Translations under genes and position numbers: made by a program | Source of the DNA: Enoplolaimus lenunculus | Lineage: Eukaryota > Nematoda > Enoplea > Enoplida > Thoracostomopsidae | Assembly (NCBI GenBank): GCA_030248215.1 | Contig: JASANG010002858.1 | Span: 1 to 64,000, forward strand | DNA length: 64,000 nucleotides | Direction of reading: 5' to 3' | The notes under the pieces: generated by a model | Database searches by the model: none | What the model was told of the DNA's origin: nothing | What the model saw: the letters and a program-made list of their open reading frames with translations, nothing else | Shown here: positions 54,601-64,000 of the stretch, one piece after another | Layout: each line of letters begins with the position of its first letter | Position numbering within the stretch: the stretch's first letter is position 1

Positions 54601-57600
54601 AATCTGACCCTTCTAGGGGCACTTTTACCTAGTATACAAAATTTGCTTTCAGCAGATGTAAAAATTAAATACTTTTAAAGCGAGCATAATATTTTTAATT
54701 TCCTTGAATCAATGAGTTCGTGACAGTATATCTGTTGTATTTTCTCGTCTTGAATATACATCCCTGATGTGTAACGACGATGAAATTTAAACTGGCGTTT
54801 TGGTCGTAAACTGACCACCAAGCAATACAGACTAACCTCAATAGCCGTGTTCAATAACTAAAATTGAAACCGAGTAACTCATTTAACCCGGAGTGCCACT
54901 TATATACAGAATAACCGTAGCCCAGCAGCGTAGAATGGAATCTTTCTTTACAAAATGACAACATTAACAAATATGTTTGCCAGTTTGTGGGTTGATAGCC
55001 TTAATTTGAGTAAAATCGCGTATGACGTCACTACTATCTCTACTTAAGTTGTCTTACGTATCATTCACGGAATAACATTCAAAAGCATATTTTGTTTCCA
55101 ACTCACAGCATCATCAACGGTGATCTTCGCCATAGACGATTCACTGTAACTCGCTGCGCCTAGGAACCCGGTCAGAAGTTCTTCTGTACTTGCTTTTGCT
55201 CTCGAGGCACTTGACGACGTCGCAGTCACCTTAAACAGGCCATATTAAGGGTTTAACAGTACCATGAGTCGTCAGGTTCCTGTGTCTATAGCAAGAGGGG
55301 ACTGCAGGTAGGGTTCAACCACGTTCTAAAATAATTTTGGGTGCCAAACTAAAAGGATATTGCTCCTGCTTGCTCATCAAATAAAATCTTCCACCCTCGT
55401 GATATTTTTTGGCTCTTTTCGGTTATTATCCCCAGGCGGCGTTTGCCCAAAAATGGTTGGATTTTGAAATTTTTTGGATATTTAAGCTCCGCATTACTAC
55501 CCCTGATCATTCCACGTTCAACTTTGAATTTTAAAAAAGTCTTTTTAAAGACCCAGTTGAATAATGTTAAATTTTTCGTAATGAACCTCGACACCATAAA
55601 AATCGATTTTTCAAGAATTCAAATTTGAGCGTGAAATGAACACGGGAGGTTATGAGAAGATCAAAAACGCGAAACAAAATTCAATATCCACGAATTTTTC
55701 GCGCAAACGCATGTGGAAGCAATAACCAAAAAGACCTTTTTACCATCCTTGGCACGTTGGATAGGCTAGGGGATTGGGTTCCGACACTAAATACGGATTG
55801 ACCATCTCAGGTTTCATATGTGCGTACTTACAAATTGTGCAACACTAAACGTCAATCGGTAGTAACTTCCAAGTCATCGAATAAAACATCACAAAGTAAC
55901 ATACATTTTGCATCTGGTTCGCAAGGTTGCTGTGCCTACTTTCAGATTTGTCGCTATTGAAATTCACCAGCAGAAACCAATATTATACCCAAGGGGGGGT
56001 GTAGCCAAGAGCAGCCTTAGGGGTCAGCCTTTCCTCCGCGTGATTTATGTAAAAAGGTTTGAAGAAGTTTTCCAATTAGAAAAAACAGAAAGCCCACTTC
56101 GAAGTTTTTACTGAACAAAACTCGTTTTTCCAATCTCCTGGCTGCTGACTTGATCATATCTGTAGCAGACATATATACCTTCGCATTATAAATCGTGTAC
56201 CTGTTCCCACGGTTTATCAGAAAGATAATTTTGATATCGAGATCGAAGTACTTTGCCGAGATATCTCGCTTGTTGCTTACCAATCTGAAACAACAAAACA
56301 CAACAGACCGCATTCAGTCACTATAACTACTATTGCTTGCTACTGGACATACAGTACACATATATTTTGTTGTAAATGACAACTTAATAAGCTGCAGATA
56401 ATTGCTATTTAACCCCTTCTCACATTGAGTTGCCTATAGGCAACTCAGCGCAGTGCATATACGTTAAATAATATATCGCACCGTGTTTAACAATTGCAAC
56501 ACGTACACATAGTACGAAATCACCACAAGACGTGAGAGCCCCCTCAGGCTCGGGCGTCAAGCTCCTATAGCTGAGTGGTGATGGTATACGCCTCCCACTC
56601 CAGTCACTGGAGTTCGAATCCTAGCTTAAAAGTAGGTGTCAGGGGAAATAGAAAATATTCATGTGAGAAAGGGTTAATGCTTAATAGCTATTAACTTGCA
56701 AAACCTTTCTTACTGCACTTATATATACACATCTCCGTAAGCTTCCGAAATTTTCAAATTTTAGCATTACTTAAACTTAAGTTTTCGTTTGGGCTCAGGC
56801 TTAGGCGGCCCATATATGGAACAAAGCCGGATCGTATTCCGGAGGGGCTGTAATAGAGTCAGTTTTAAGCTGTAGACTGAATTTTTTGCTTAGACATAAG
56901 CTTACGCAAACATTTTTCTCACTCATGTTTTAGCTCGTGGTCCTCGTTAATTTTTAACCGAATGTTTTGTTTCAAATAAATTGTGTGTTAAGTCCAGCAG
57001 CATTGTTCACTGACTTTGTCGCATTCACAAACTTATTGCTGCTTAACTTAAGTTCAGTGTACAAATGTTTGCTAACGGCTGGGTTTCTTAAACCCTACTT
57101 AAGTATCACTTGGTACTTTATAAATGCTAAGTAATTACTTAGCCATTTTGTCGTTTTTAAAAGCGTACTTGAGTTAAGTAACCCGCTTACCAAATCTGAT
57201 AGATTTTAAATTAATGGTTCAAGTATACAAACTTTGGTCCGACTGAAATTGTAGACTCGTGGTGTTTCCTTAATATAAATCAAAACCATTACGTTTTTGT
57301 TATGACAATGGCTCACATTTGACGTTTAATTACTTAAGTCAGCGACTTAATTACTTAAGTATAGCTTAACCCAGCCAATGTCTAACCTCGGTTAGCTTTG
57401 CTTCTCCTTCTGTACCCCAGGTTCGGTTTGTCTCCAATTCAGGTAAGAATTTGATTGGATTACGCGTTCCATGGCGAAAAATCTAAAACGTCTGCGACAA
57501 AATGCAAAATATAGAACACTGTCGAGCTTTATACTGCCTACCTCAGATGAGTACATGCAGGTATTGCGTCTTATTTTTGGAATTTGAATTTCACAACACC

Positions 57601-58450
57601 GTTGAATTAAACGTTTATTTGTCTTGTATCAAAAACTTGAGCGATAATGCAAAGTTATACTTAGAAATATATATACCTTCAAAACGTAAGTGCGCTTAAA
57701 AGTTTTGAACTGAACTTTATTTGGTCTTGGAGTCCTTTATGCGCTACAATTACAGATAATTAACAATTATGGACTCTAATAAGCGTTCAGGAACTCTATC
57801 TGCTTACGTACTCTTATTAGGAATACGGACTCCTATTGACTGGGACTCAAAATGGGAACCCCCTCTTACTACCCCCTCTTATTCTTGTCACTACAGTAGC
57901 CTAAGTGTAATCCTAAGCTATACCCAAATCTGAACATTTCAAAACGTGTGAAGAAAACAAATAACAGCCAGCAATTTAGTTCACTTCACATCGAAAGCGA
58001 TTTGATTTTAAACAAATGTATTTGCAGTTAAGCATGATAATTACCTAATTTTGAAATACATATGTCTGTTTATTAAATGGTTTGGTTTAGGATAACGGAG
58101 TGTATAAATACGGCAAAAAACCTGAAGTGACAATATGCAGTAAATTCCAGAGGCGAAGTTAACCTCATCAAACTCGGTTTTCGGGAATTGTGTGATTACT
58201 CCATGCAAAGAAAGTTTTTGCAAAGGAAAAAATCTGGCAAAGCCACAAACATTTTGTAATGCATGCCACGATATATCACCTCATCCACGGAATAAATGGG
58301 GCCGTTGTGCAACGTACTTACCACAAAAACAACCCGAAGACCAAATGATTCTGGTATTTCTTTGCCCAGATCAACGCAGAATACCACAACAATTTCTGCG
58401 CAAACTAGCAATAAAATAACAGTCAGCGGAACAAAGTCAGACAGAACCAT
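48643..58450 (-). CDS. Histidine acid phosphatase, 397 residues, eight exons
   Basis: Exons on the minus strand: 58322-58450, 57387-57482, 56201-56284, 55107-55229, 52501-52605, 51728-51814, 50868-51006 and 48643-49073; all phases agree. Residues 1-25 form a signal peptide (MVLSDFVPLTVILLLVCAE..). Then VVFV|IFRHGTRNP carries the catalytic RHGxRxP motif across an intron. Next come WGTEGEAKLTEIGKQQARY and LGKVLRSRYQNYLSDKPW, VTATSSSASRAKASTEELL with the third active-site Arg region, LLRAYAIDCPRVKAIWNKL, a central helix (EVIQYVASVTG), LPEW, and a C-terminal block ending WREECATLLCPYESDIPPP. The family removes phosphate from small molecules in the secretory route or lysosome. The usual His-Asp proton-donor pair appears as His-Asn-Glu (about residues 267-269). 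An upstream in-frame ATG at 58463-58465 is also possible. Confidence 0.9.
49123..49315. repeat. 32-bp minisatellite, 6 copies, in the last acid phosphatase intron
   Basis: The unit ggagaaccccatgtgtattc plus atagttctagcc is repeated six times with almost no differences, starting about 50 bases upstream of the acceptor of the last acid phosphatase exon (minus strand). Confidence 0.95.
49598..49753. mobile_element. GCAGCTGCAAG-type MITE, cleanest copy
   Basis: It runs from TTCACACGTGCAAGTTTTTG to GCTGCAAAAACTTGCCCGTG, an inverted repeat of about 24 bases. The interior contains gttgcagctgcaagttctcg. Related copies are at about 12749-13115 and 18787-19193. Confidence 0.65.
51028..51202. mobile_element. 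hAT-type MITE with exact 8-bp target duplication, next to an acid phosphatase acceptor
   Basis: The ends CAGTGGCGGATCCAGGATC and GTGGATCCGCCATTG are inverted. The flanks AAAACGAC (51020-51027 and 51203-51210) are identical. It contains a run of 12 G and a fragment of the TACTGTAGTGACC mariner-like family. It ends 21 bases from the intron-exon boundary of the exon 50868-51006 (minus strand). Confidence 0.9.
52072..52222. repeat. GC-rich dispersed repeat with gagctggctacggg end
   Basis: It shares gcctgtaactcatt, caacc and gtgagctggctacggg with the copies at 27310-27465 and 45050-45195. It lies in an intron of the acid phosphatase gene. Confidence 0.5.
52757..53199. mobile_element. hAT-like element with TTCCGG repeats
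   Basis: The termini CAGGGTGCAACCGGAATT and AATTCCGGTTGCACCCTG are perfect inverted repeats of 18 bases. The flanks ATCAGGAG and ACCAGTAG match at 6 of 8. Both ends carry tandem ttccgg hexamers. Similar right ends occur near 31968 and 40880. Length is 443 bp, in an acid phosphatase intron. Confidence 0.75.
53600..53725. mobile_element. Telomere-repeat MITE, decayed copy
   Basis: It contains ttgtttaggcttaggcgtac and gcttaggagtagtcttagc, between a decayed left end and tcccatgtaaaag on the right, which matches the family terminus inverted. It directly abuts the fold-back element at 53737. Confidence 0.5.
53737..54632. mobile_element. Long-TIR fold-back DNA transposon (about 220-bp inverted ends)
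   Basis: The left end CTAGGTAAAAGTGCCCC is mirrored by GGGGCACTTTTACCTAG on the right. Inverted similarity extends about 220 bases inward through gatatgtttcgcttgaagca, ttaacacgcttgcggtcagt and tgtttc..cccatatgtttc. A loop of roughly 450 bases separates the arms. The terminal CTAG is palindromic, so it could be part of the element or a 4-bp target. No transposase frame is present. Lies in an acid phosphatase intron. Confidence 0.85.
56413..56673 (+). mobile_element. piggyBac-type MITE with tRNA-Gly-like module, copy 2
   Basis: It is flanked by TTAA on both sides (56409-56412 and 56674-56677) with inverted ends CCCCTTCTCACAT and ATGTGAGAAAGGG. Inside, agctcctatagctgagtggt and gatgg (A box region), cgcctcccac (a tRNA-Gly CCC-type anticodon loop) and ggagttcgaatcctagct (B box and acceptor) follow tRNA order. 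The small palindrome gagttgcctataggcaactc lies near the left end. Length is 261 bp. Confidence 0.8.
57598..57896 (-). mobile_element. Mariner-like MITE, partial copy (TACTGTAGTGACC family)
   Basis: This matches the reverse complement of the left two thirds of 19940-20381. It ends CTCTTATTCTTGTCACTACAG followed by TA (57897-57898). Shared phrases include attgactgggactcaaaatg and gttgaattaaacgtttattt. It lies in the first acid phosphatase intron or beside its exon 2. Confidence 0.65.
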
Positions 58451-59527
58451 CAAATAACCGCACAAGTACAGCTAATGATCTTCATGATCTTGTCGTAAAA
58501 TATTGCAAGCAATATACTGTGGAAGCTACACAATTCCTGGAGCATTGAATATCAGGTTTTGATTAAACAGTTCTCCTGCCCATCGTCCACTGTTTACTTG
58601 TAAAAATAGCAGAATCGGATAAAGATCTAAATGACGGCAGCGGAAAACAGATATTGAAGTATAAAAGTTTCAAAAATGTTTTATTTTTAAACCAATACAA
58701 TTGAGCAACGCTACTATATTCATCCTTATTTCCCTTCCAAAATTTAAAAAACAGCTTCGCGGATGCGCTTGAAATCTTAATCATTTTGGACGAATTTTAT
58801 CAGTATTGTTTCAATCGAAACATTGCAGCATATCTGCATTGAAAAACTAAACGACTTATGAGTGATCTACAACGACGGAATTTTCGGAACCCTGTGACTA
58901 AAACGGATATGGATTTGACCGGAAGCGGATATCTCGTTTCATCCCGAATAAAACAGATTTTTTGTGAAAATGTACTCAACTGTATAGATGTGTTGATGAA
59001 GAAACGAAGTCAATGTGTATTAGCGTCTAAACTATATTATTAAACAGTGCAGATTTTTCTGGTAAAAATTCCGTTTTATTTGAAATTTCTCCAAATCTTA
59101 CCTCGGACACCGTGAGAAATTTAAGACTTTGAATGCCTGAACATATTAAAGCAAATCCATACATTAGACGTCCTGGTAAGTATCCTAACCGTCAGTTTAA
59201 ATTTTCAATTTATCATAAATCAACTGATTATGTTAGAGAAACTCGTGCAATTCAAAATTTTGAAATTACGCCTCGCCCAAATTGGGTTTTTAAACATAAA
59301 ATCAATTTTTGACAGTCTTAAGATTTCCCTTTGAAGCCTAAAAAATTTGTCAAAGAAAGCTCAACCATTCATATTTCATATATATACCGTTGAACGTGCG
59401 GTGAGTACCTGCGTCAAACAAAACAATGCTTAATTTTCAGGTATCCTTGATCCGTTAGCAGCGATAAATCAGCGATTTGTTTTATTTCGGAGCGCAGAGA
59501 ATTTAACCCCATTTGACGCAGCTGCTC

Positions 59528-60303
59528 GCCGTCAGTTCAATTTTCTACTCACAGAGGCAGCGACTGGCCGCTGTTAGCCGTCAGTTCAAATTTCTACTCA
59601 CAGAGGTAGCGACTGGCCGCTGTTAGCCGTCAGTTCAATTTTCTACTCACAGAAGTAGCGACTGGCCGCTGCTCGCCGTCAGTTCAATTTTCTACTCACA
59701 GAGGCAGCGACTGGCCGCTGTTAGCCGTCAGTTCAATTTTCTACTCACAGAAGTAGCGACTGGCCGCTGCTCGCCGTCAGTTCAATTTTCTACTCACAGA
59801 GGCAGCGACTGGCCGCTGTTAGCCGTCAGTTCAATTTTCTACTCACAGAGGCAGCGACTGGCCGCTGTTAGCCGTCAGTTCAATTTTCTGCTCACAGAGG
59901 CAGCGACTGGCCGCTGTTAGCCGTCAGTTCAAATTTCTACTCACAGGGGTAGCGACTGGCCGCTGTTAGCCGTCAGTTCAATTTTCTACTCACAGAGGCA
60001 GCGACTGGCCGCTGTTAGCCGTCAGTTCAATTTTCTGCTCACAGAGGCAGCGACTGGCCGCTGTTAGCCGTCAGTTCAAATTTCTACTCACAGGGGTAGC
60101 GACTGGCCGCTGTTAGCCGTCAGTTCAATTTTCTACTCACAGAGGCAGCGACTGGCCGCTGTTAGCCGTCAGTTCAAATTTCTACTCACAGGGGTAGCGA
60201 CTGGCCGCTGCTCGCCGTCAGTTCAATTTTCTACTCACAGAGGCAGCGACTGGCCGCTGTTAGCCGTCAGTTCAATTTTCTACTCACAGAGGTAGCGACT
60301 GGC
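59528..60303 (+). repeat. 49-bp satellite, about 16 copies with higher-order pattern
   Basis: The unit gccgtcagttcaattttcta plus ctcacagaggcagcgactgg and ccgctgtta is repeated from 59528 to about 60303. Units differ at a few fixed sites (ctgtta vs ctgctc; ggcag, ggtag, aagtag; tctact vs tctgct; aatttt vs aaattt). Units 7-9 and 10-12 form two matching trimers of 147 bases, and units 3-6 alternate as a dimer. Confidence 0.95.
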
Positions 60304-61926
60304 CGATTACTCTACCATATGTATCAGCCCGTATATGAATGTAAAGGCCATTTTAGAACTTGCAATTGAGAACAAATCTTTCAGAATGCATCAGAATCTG
60401 ACAAAAATAAATGTACACTTATGTTTTTCATATAGTAGTTAGCATATGTACCCCTGTTAAACCAGCGGGGAATCCCGGGAAGCTTGGAGGATGTATTTGA
60501 CCGCCAGATCTGCTATACTGGCAATGTTTTTGTAGAAATTATTGATCCCAAGCTCAAAATGTGTTTTCTAGCTAAATAGCTCAAGAATATATGGTTGATA
60601 CAACACCACTTTGAAAAGTCTAGCGCCTATATTTGCTAAATACGCTTTATAAACTGTAAAATTCCGACACCAAAAAGTAACCACTCTTACCGAATAATAC
60701 TTGATACGGAAGAAAAAACCCTCAGAACGAATTGATGCATAAAAAACGCAAAACATCTAAATGACAATAAAGAATTGCTGCCTTCGAGAAAATTGCAAAA
60801 AAATAACACGGCTGCTCAAAAAATTTTGTAAATTTGAGGGTTTGATGTTTTTTCATCTCTGCTATATAACATAGAACATATTTGAGTGTTGACGCCATTA
60901 TGCAACACTTATTCAGTTTGCACAGGGAATGTGACGTCATATTATAAAGACGGTGACATCTGGGTACAACTGGAGTTCAGTCTCCAGATCCGTCAGAACA
61001 TCGAGTTCCGACTATAGTAGAAATATTTCTGTAGATTCGGGCAATTTCAGATGTTTTGATTCTCAGAGTTTGTAACCTTGATGGTAATTTTTTGAGTTTA
61101 AATTACATATTTGGCATCCTCAAAAAAGTGTATTAAAATGAAATTTTTTACAAAACTACAGATCGCTGAAATGGTCCACGTTAATTATAATAGCGTGTCT
61201 GTTAAAGCTAAAGATTAAAGTCTAAACCTAAGCATATGCATGGTGCAAAGAGCATTTCTCCCAGTGGGTAGGCCCTAATTAATACGGACCGCTAAAGTAA
61301 GCAAATTCAGCTTCCGTTTAACTACAATTTTGCTTCCACCTTGTAACTCCTGTCATCTCTGGTTGACAAGTCTTATATTCATTCGTTGTACTTTGTCGCA
61401 TGACATCGTAGAAAAATATATAAGTAAAAAATTGTAGGGTACAAGAGTAGGTCTGTCTCCGGCCCCAGCTTAAAATCGATGTCCGGCTCCGGCAGAATTT
61501 CTGCCAGAGGTACCGACAGTTTCGGTAGTGCAGAAATCTTCTATAGTTTAACAAAACTTGTATTGCTCTGTGCGTTTAGATTTTTAAGGATGTGCCGATT
61601 AACCGGCATCGGTAACAATCGTCATTTTTCGTGATTATCGGCGTAAACACTACCTAAAATGGCCGATTCTTCGCCGATACTTTTTGCGCATCAGCTGGAA
61701 TGCTATCAATTTCATATCATCAGTGAGTCATCTGATTAGAGAAACTGAAACTGTAATCTTTCTCGCGTTTGATTTTGAAAAATTAATTGAAATGAACCGT
61801 TTTCATAAAATTATAATCGTTAATGGAAGATTTAAGTCTTCGCATATTGATGTAATGTATGAAACGGACACCGATTTTTGCCGGAAACGGGTATCCGGTT
61901 GCACACTGGTACTCGAGGTAGACTTA

Positions 61927-62605
61927 TGCGGGGTTCACGTTATAACCGGGGCAGCTTGGGACACGTTTTGTCCCTATTAGACTATTGGGTAAGATTTTGT
62001 CGGCTTGTAGACCTCATATCGTATTCAAAAATTCGTATTTGTCTGCTAATATCATGTGTAGGTCACCTTTTGTCCTTCAATATCATATGATATTCGAGGT
62101 ATTGTCTGCGAATATCATATGATGTATTTTCAAATGTCTGCATACTTGAGGTAACATACCCAAATTATCCTGTTGAATATCATATGATACTAGATTTTGA
62201 AATTTGAATTTTTTAATTATGAAGCTGTGGTTTTAAGCGATTTTGTGTCGGAAACGATTTGCAGGCATGTATTTGGTATTTAAAGCACGTTTGTACCTCT
62301 GCCGTCCAACTTTTCATTCATTTATTAGTACCCTAAGGTTACACTGTCCCGCTGAATATCATATGATATTCGTTGAAATTTTGGAATATCATATGATATT
62401 CGCATAAATGTCCGACCGTGTCACATGACATACCGTCCCTTGTACACATTGATCGTTTGAGAGCGGTGGTTTGTAAGCTAATGTCATATGACATTCGAGT
62501 TTTGTATGTTGACCCGATATAAGTGCCCAAATTTTAACGTTGACGTCGAATCAACATGGGACAAACCGTGTCCCGCCTGCCCCGGTTATAACGTGAACCC
62601 CGCAT
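61927..62605 (+). mobile_element. Harbinger-type MITE carrying repeated ATATCATATGATAT palindromes
   Basis: It is flanked by TTA on both sides (61924-61926 and 62606-62608). The inverted ends TGCGGGGTTCACGTTATAAC and GTTATAACGTGAACCCCGCA continue inward to gggacacg/cgtgtccc. At least six aatatcatatgatattc-type palindromes, some degenerate, are spread through the 679 bp. No transposase frame is present. Confidence 0.88.
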
Positions 62606-64000
62606 TAAATATTGGGTTTTCGTTATTCCGTCTGTTTCCGTTATTTTACTACCCGTTCAGGTGACCCTTTTAATTCAAAATTGAACGGAAATTCCGATCG
62701 CTGATCACAATGTTCAACGTTTCAGTGACTTTACTTCACCGTTAATTGCCATGCAGGCAAGAGTACCTTGAAAGTTTGCATATATCTGTAGTTATGTGCA
62801 TAATATAAAACATGTGTTAAACTCGTACTATTTCTATGCTACTCTATAAGCTAAATCATAAGCAAACTGCCCATTATAACTAAACTTCGGCATGTTTATT
62901 GAAAATGCTGGATTATATCCAATATCAATCAAATACTATCAAGGACAAACTAAAACACGTCGACGTTTATCAATGCACCAAATGCCAATTTTTAATGTTA
63001 CCTTTAAAGCGTAAACCTTATTCTATTAATATTGCCTACCCTAATTTATTAAGGACAAGTCTGAGGCGAAGCCAACCTAAGACTAAAAACTGGTCTAGCT
63101 CCAAATCCTATTTTATTGCTATCCATGAAGAAATGTGGTCAACCTAAAAGTAACAAGGACCGCGTTTACGTATATTTACAGTGGTGTAGAGGTCGGCTTC
63201 GATAGTTCTCTTAATGTCAATAAAAAATTTGCACGATTAATCCGTTATACCACAGAAAACACATAAATAAAACGTCAGGCTACCGTATTCGAAAATACAT
63301 TTGTCATTAAAATGCAAATGAGCTGTTTAAGAACTGTGTTCTGCCCTGAAAAGTCAAAGTCATGCCTCAGTTTGTACCTGGATCACCCCAAACGGCTATG
63401 TTACATACGGCATCCGGAACGACTGAATATAGGCTCTTTCTGTTATATACCAAACTACCAGTCTGCGTTTGCACCAAATGTTCAATAACTCTCTTTCAGT
63501 ATAGAATTTCGAATCATCAAAAATTCACTTTTTCCTATCCCAAGTTATACGCCTTCAACCGAATTTGTCAAAATCTAACTATCTTTGAGCAAACGATAGT
63601 TGCAGTTTAGATTCTAGTTATTTGTGGGTCAAACACGTTTTCAAACCAGACATATATACTCGAGGTGTAGGAAAACACCATATATAAATGCAAGAAACAA
63701 TCACGTAAACGATATTCGACATATGCACATTGCATGCTGAATCAAATATTAGGCAGCCATCGACATTAATTATAAAGCGACGTTATAGTTTGCGCTAAAC
63801 TTAACCGTGTATTTAAAAGACTAATTACAACGCATTATAGTAATATAATATAACCATTGACCTAAAAATATATACTCACTCGATGCAGCGTGTTTGATAA
63901 TGCTATCATGCATTTGAATTTTATTACATAACTATAGTTTCAACTGTACTTTCGCGTTTTCCATCTTAAAGCTCCAAAAACTGCTTTAACAAACTGGTGA

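Larger units (their letters stand above)
58451..64000. other. Gene-free right end with a satellite and a Harbinger-type element
   Basis: Upstream of the acid phosphatase, no supported exon was found. Contents: hAT-like fragments at 58610-58660 and 58900-58960, the 49-bp satellite (59528-60303), a degenerate GCCTAA patch near 61220, ccggctccgg-type sequence near 61440-61520, the Harbinger-type MITE (61927-62605), and a subfamily-B-like fragment near 63050-63165. A minus-strand piece near 63365-63413 (VPDAVCNIAVWGDP) ends at a gtacaa donor but could not be extended. Past 63700 I see only AT-rich sequence. Confidence 0.5.

Noticed and set aside
56017-56313. Continuous frame reading YNAKVYMSATDMIKSAARRLE, which resembles an acid phosphatase segment
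   Set aside because: A different frame gives the far better GKQQARYLGKVLRSRY match, ends at CAG|gtacac and joins in phase to VTATSSSASR, so the longer frame is out of register and runs into intron.
57502-57699. Frame with ELNVYLSCIKNLSDNAKLY, similar to one at 20069-20386
   Set aside because: The similarity is DNA-level conservation between two copies of the mariner-like MITE; no functional protein is implied.
58196-58330. Apparent loss of the RHG catalytic motif (reading VVSTLHNGP)
   Set aside because: The gtaagt there is a splice donor; the next exon supplies IFRHGTRNP.
63365-63413. Minus-strand VPDAVCNIAVWGDP piece suggesting a von Willebrand type D domain
   Set aside because: The phase at the donor would not give the expected His after GDP, and no second exon was found.

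Overview
The window looks like nuclear DNA of an ecdysozoan animal, most likely a nematode with a large, repeat-rich genome. The protein-coding genes are AT-rich and split into short exons (about 40-490 bases). Many introns are 0.3-3 kb long and show gtaagt/gtatgt-type donors and tttcag-type acceptors. One gene is a cuticlin-like ZP-domain protein. Many dispersed elements carry runs of TTAGGC/GCCTAA, the nematode telomere repeat. No rRNA gene, intact tRNA gene, CRISPR array or operon was seen. I saw no LTR, retrovirus-like or capsid-bearing element; the mobile DNA I can recognise consists of short non-autonomous DNA transposons (MITEs).

Layout. 80-786 (+): last two exons of a DUF917 (S-methyl-thiohydantoin desulfurase-like) gene entering from the left. 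787-5231: intergenic MITEs. 5232-8417 (-): complete six-exon gene for a 244-residue secreted cysteine-rich protein of unknown family. 8418-12043: mostly unassigned, with one clean hAT-type MITE. 12044-14719 (-): fragments of an unassigned gene, including an EGF-like piece and a 188-base inverted duplication. 16077-16538 (-): the two C-terminal exons of spartin. 17-23 kb: small phase-consistent exons of unknown genes on the minus strand, plus MITEs. 22.6-34.3 kb: largely non-coding, with an unrecognised terminal exon at 28157-28485 (-). 34326-43992 (+): ZP-domain transmembrane gene, 11 exons and 813 codons, lacking only its first (signal peptide) exon. 48643-58450 (-): eight-exon histidine acid phosphatase of 397 residues, followed by a second, diverged copy of its last exon at 48481-48555. 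58.5-64 kb: no gene recognised; it holds a 49-bp satellite and a Harbinger-type element.

The genes do not form one pathway. The ZP protein, the acid phosphatase and the cysteine-rich protein are all predicted to enter the secretory route; spartin acts in lipid-droplet and endosome traffic; the DUF917 protein is a presumed metabolic enzyme. The most unusual aspect of the window is its set of element families: (1) a family with 8-bp target duplications that carries internal telomere-like TTAGGC arrays; (2) near-perfect palindromes full of TGAGTCA motifs; (3) a Harbinger-type element holding repeated ATATCATATGATAT palindromes; (4) a piggyBac-type MITE with a tRNA-Gly-like insert; and (5) three minisatellites, two of them inside introns.

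All exon joins were worked out by hand from reading-frame phase and splice consensus, and no similarity search was run. Family names for DUF917, ZP, spartin and acid phosphatase rest on recognised motifs.
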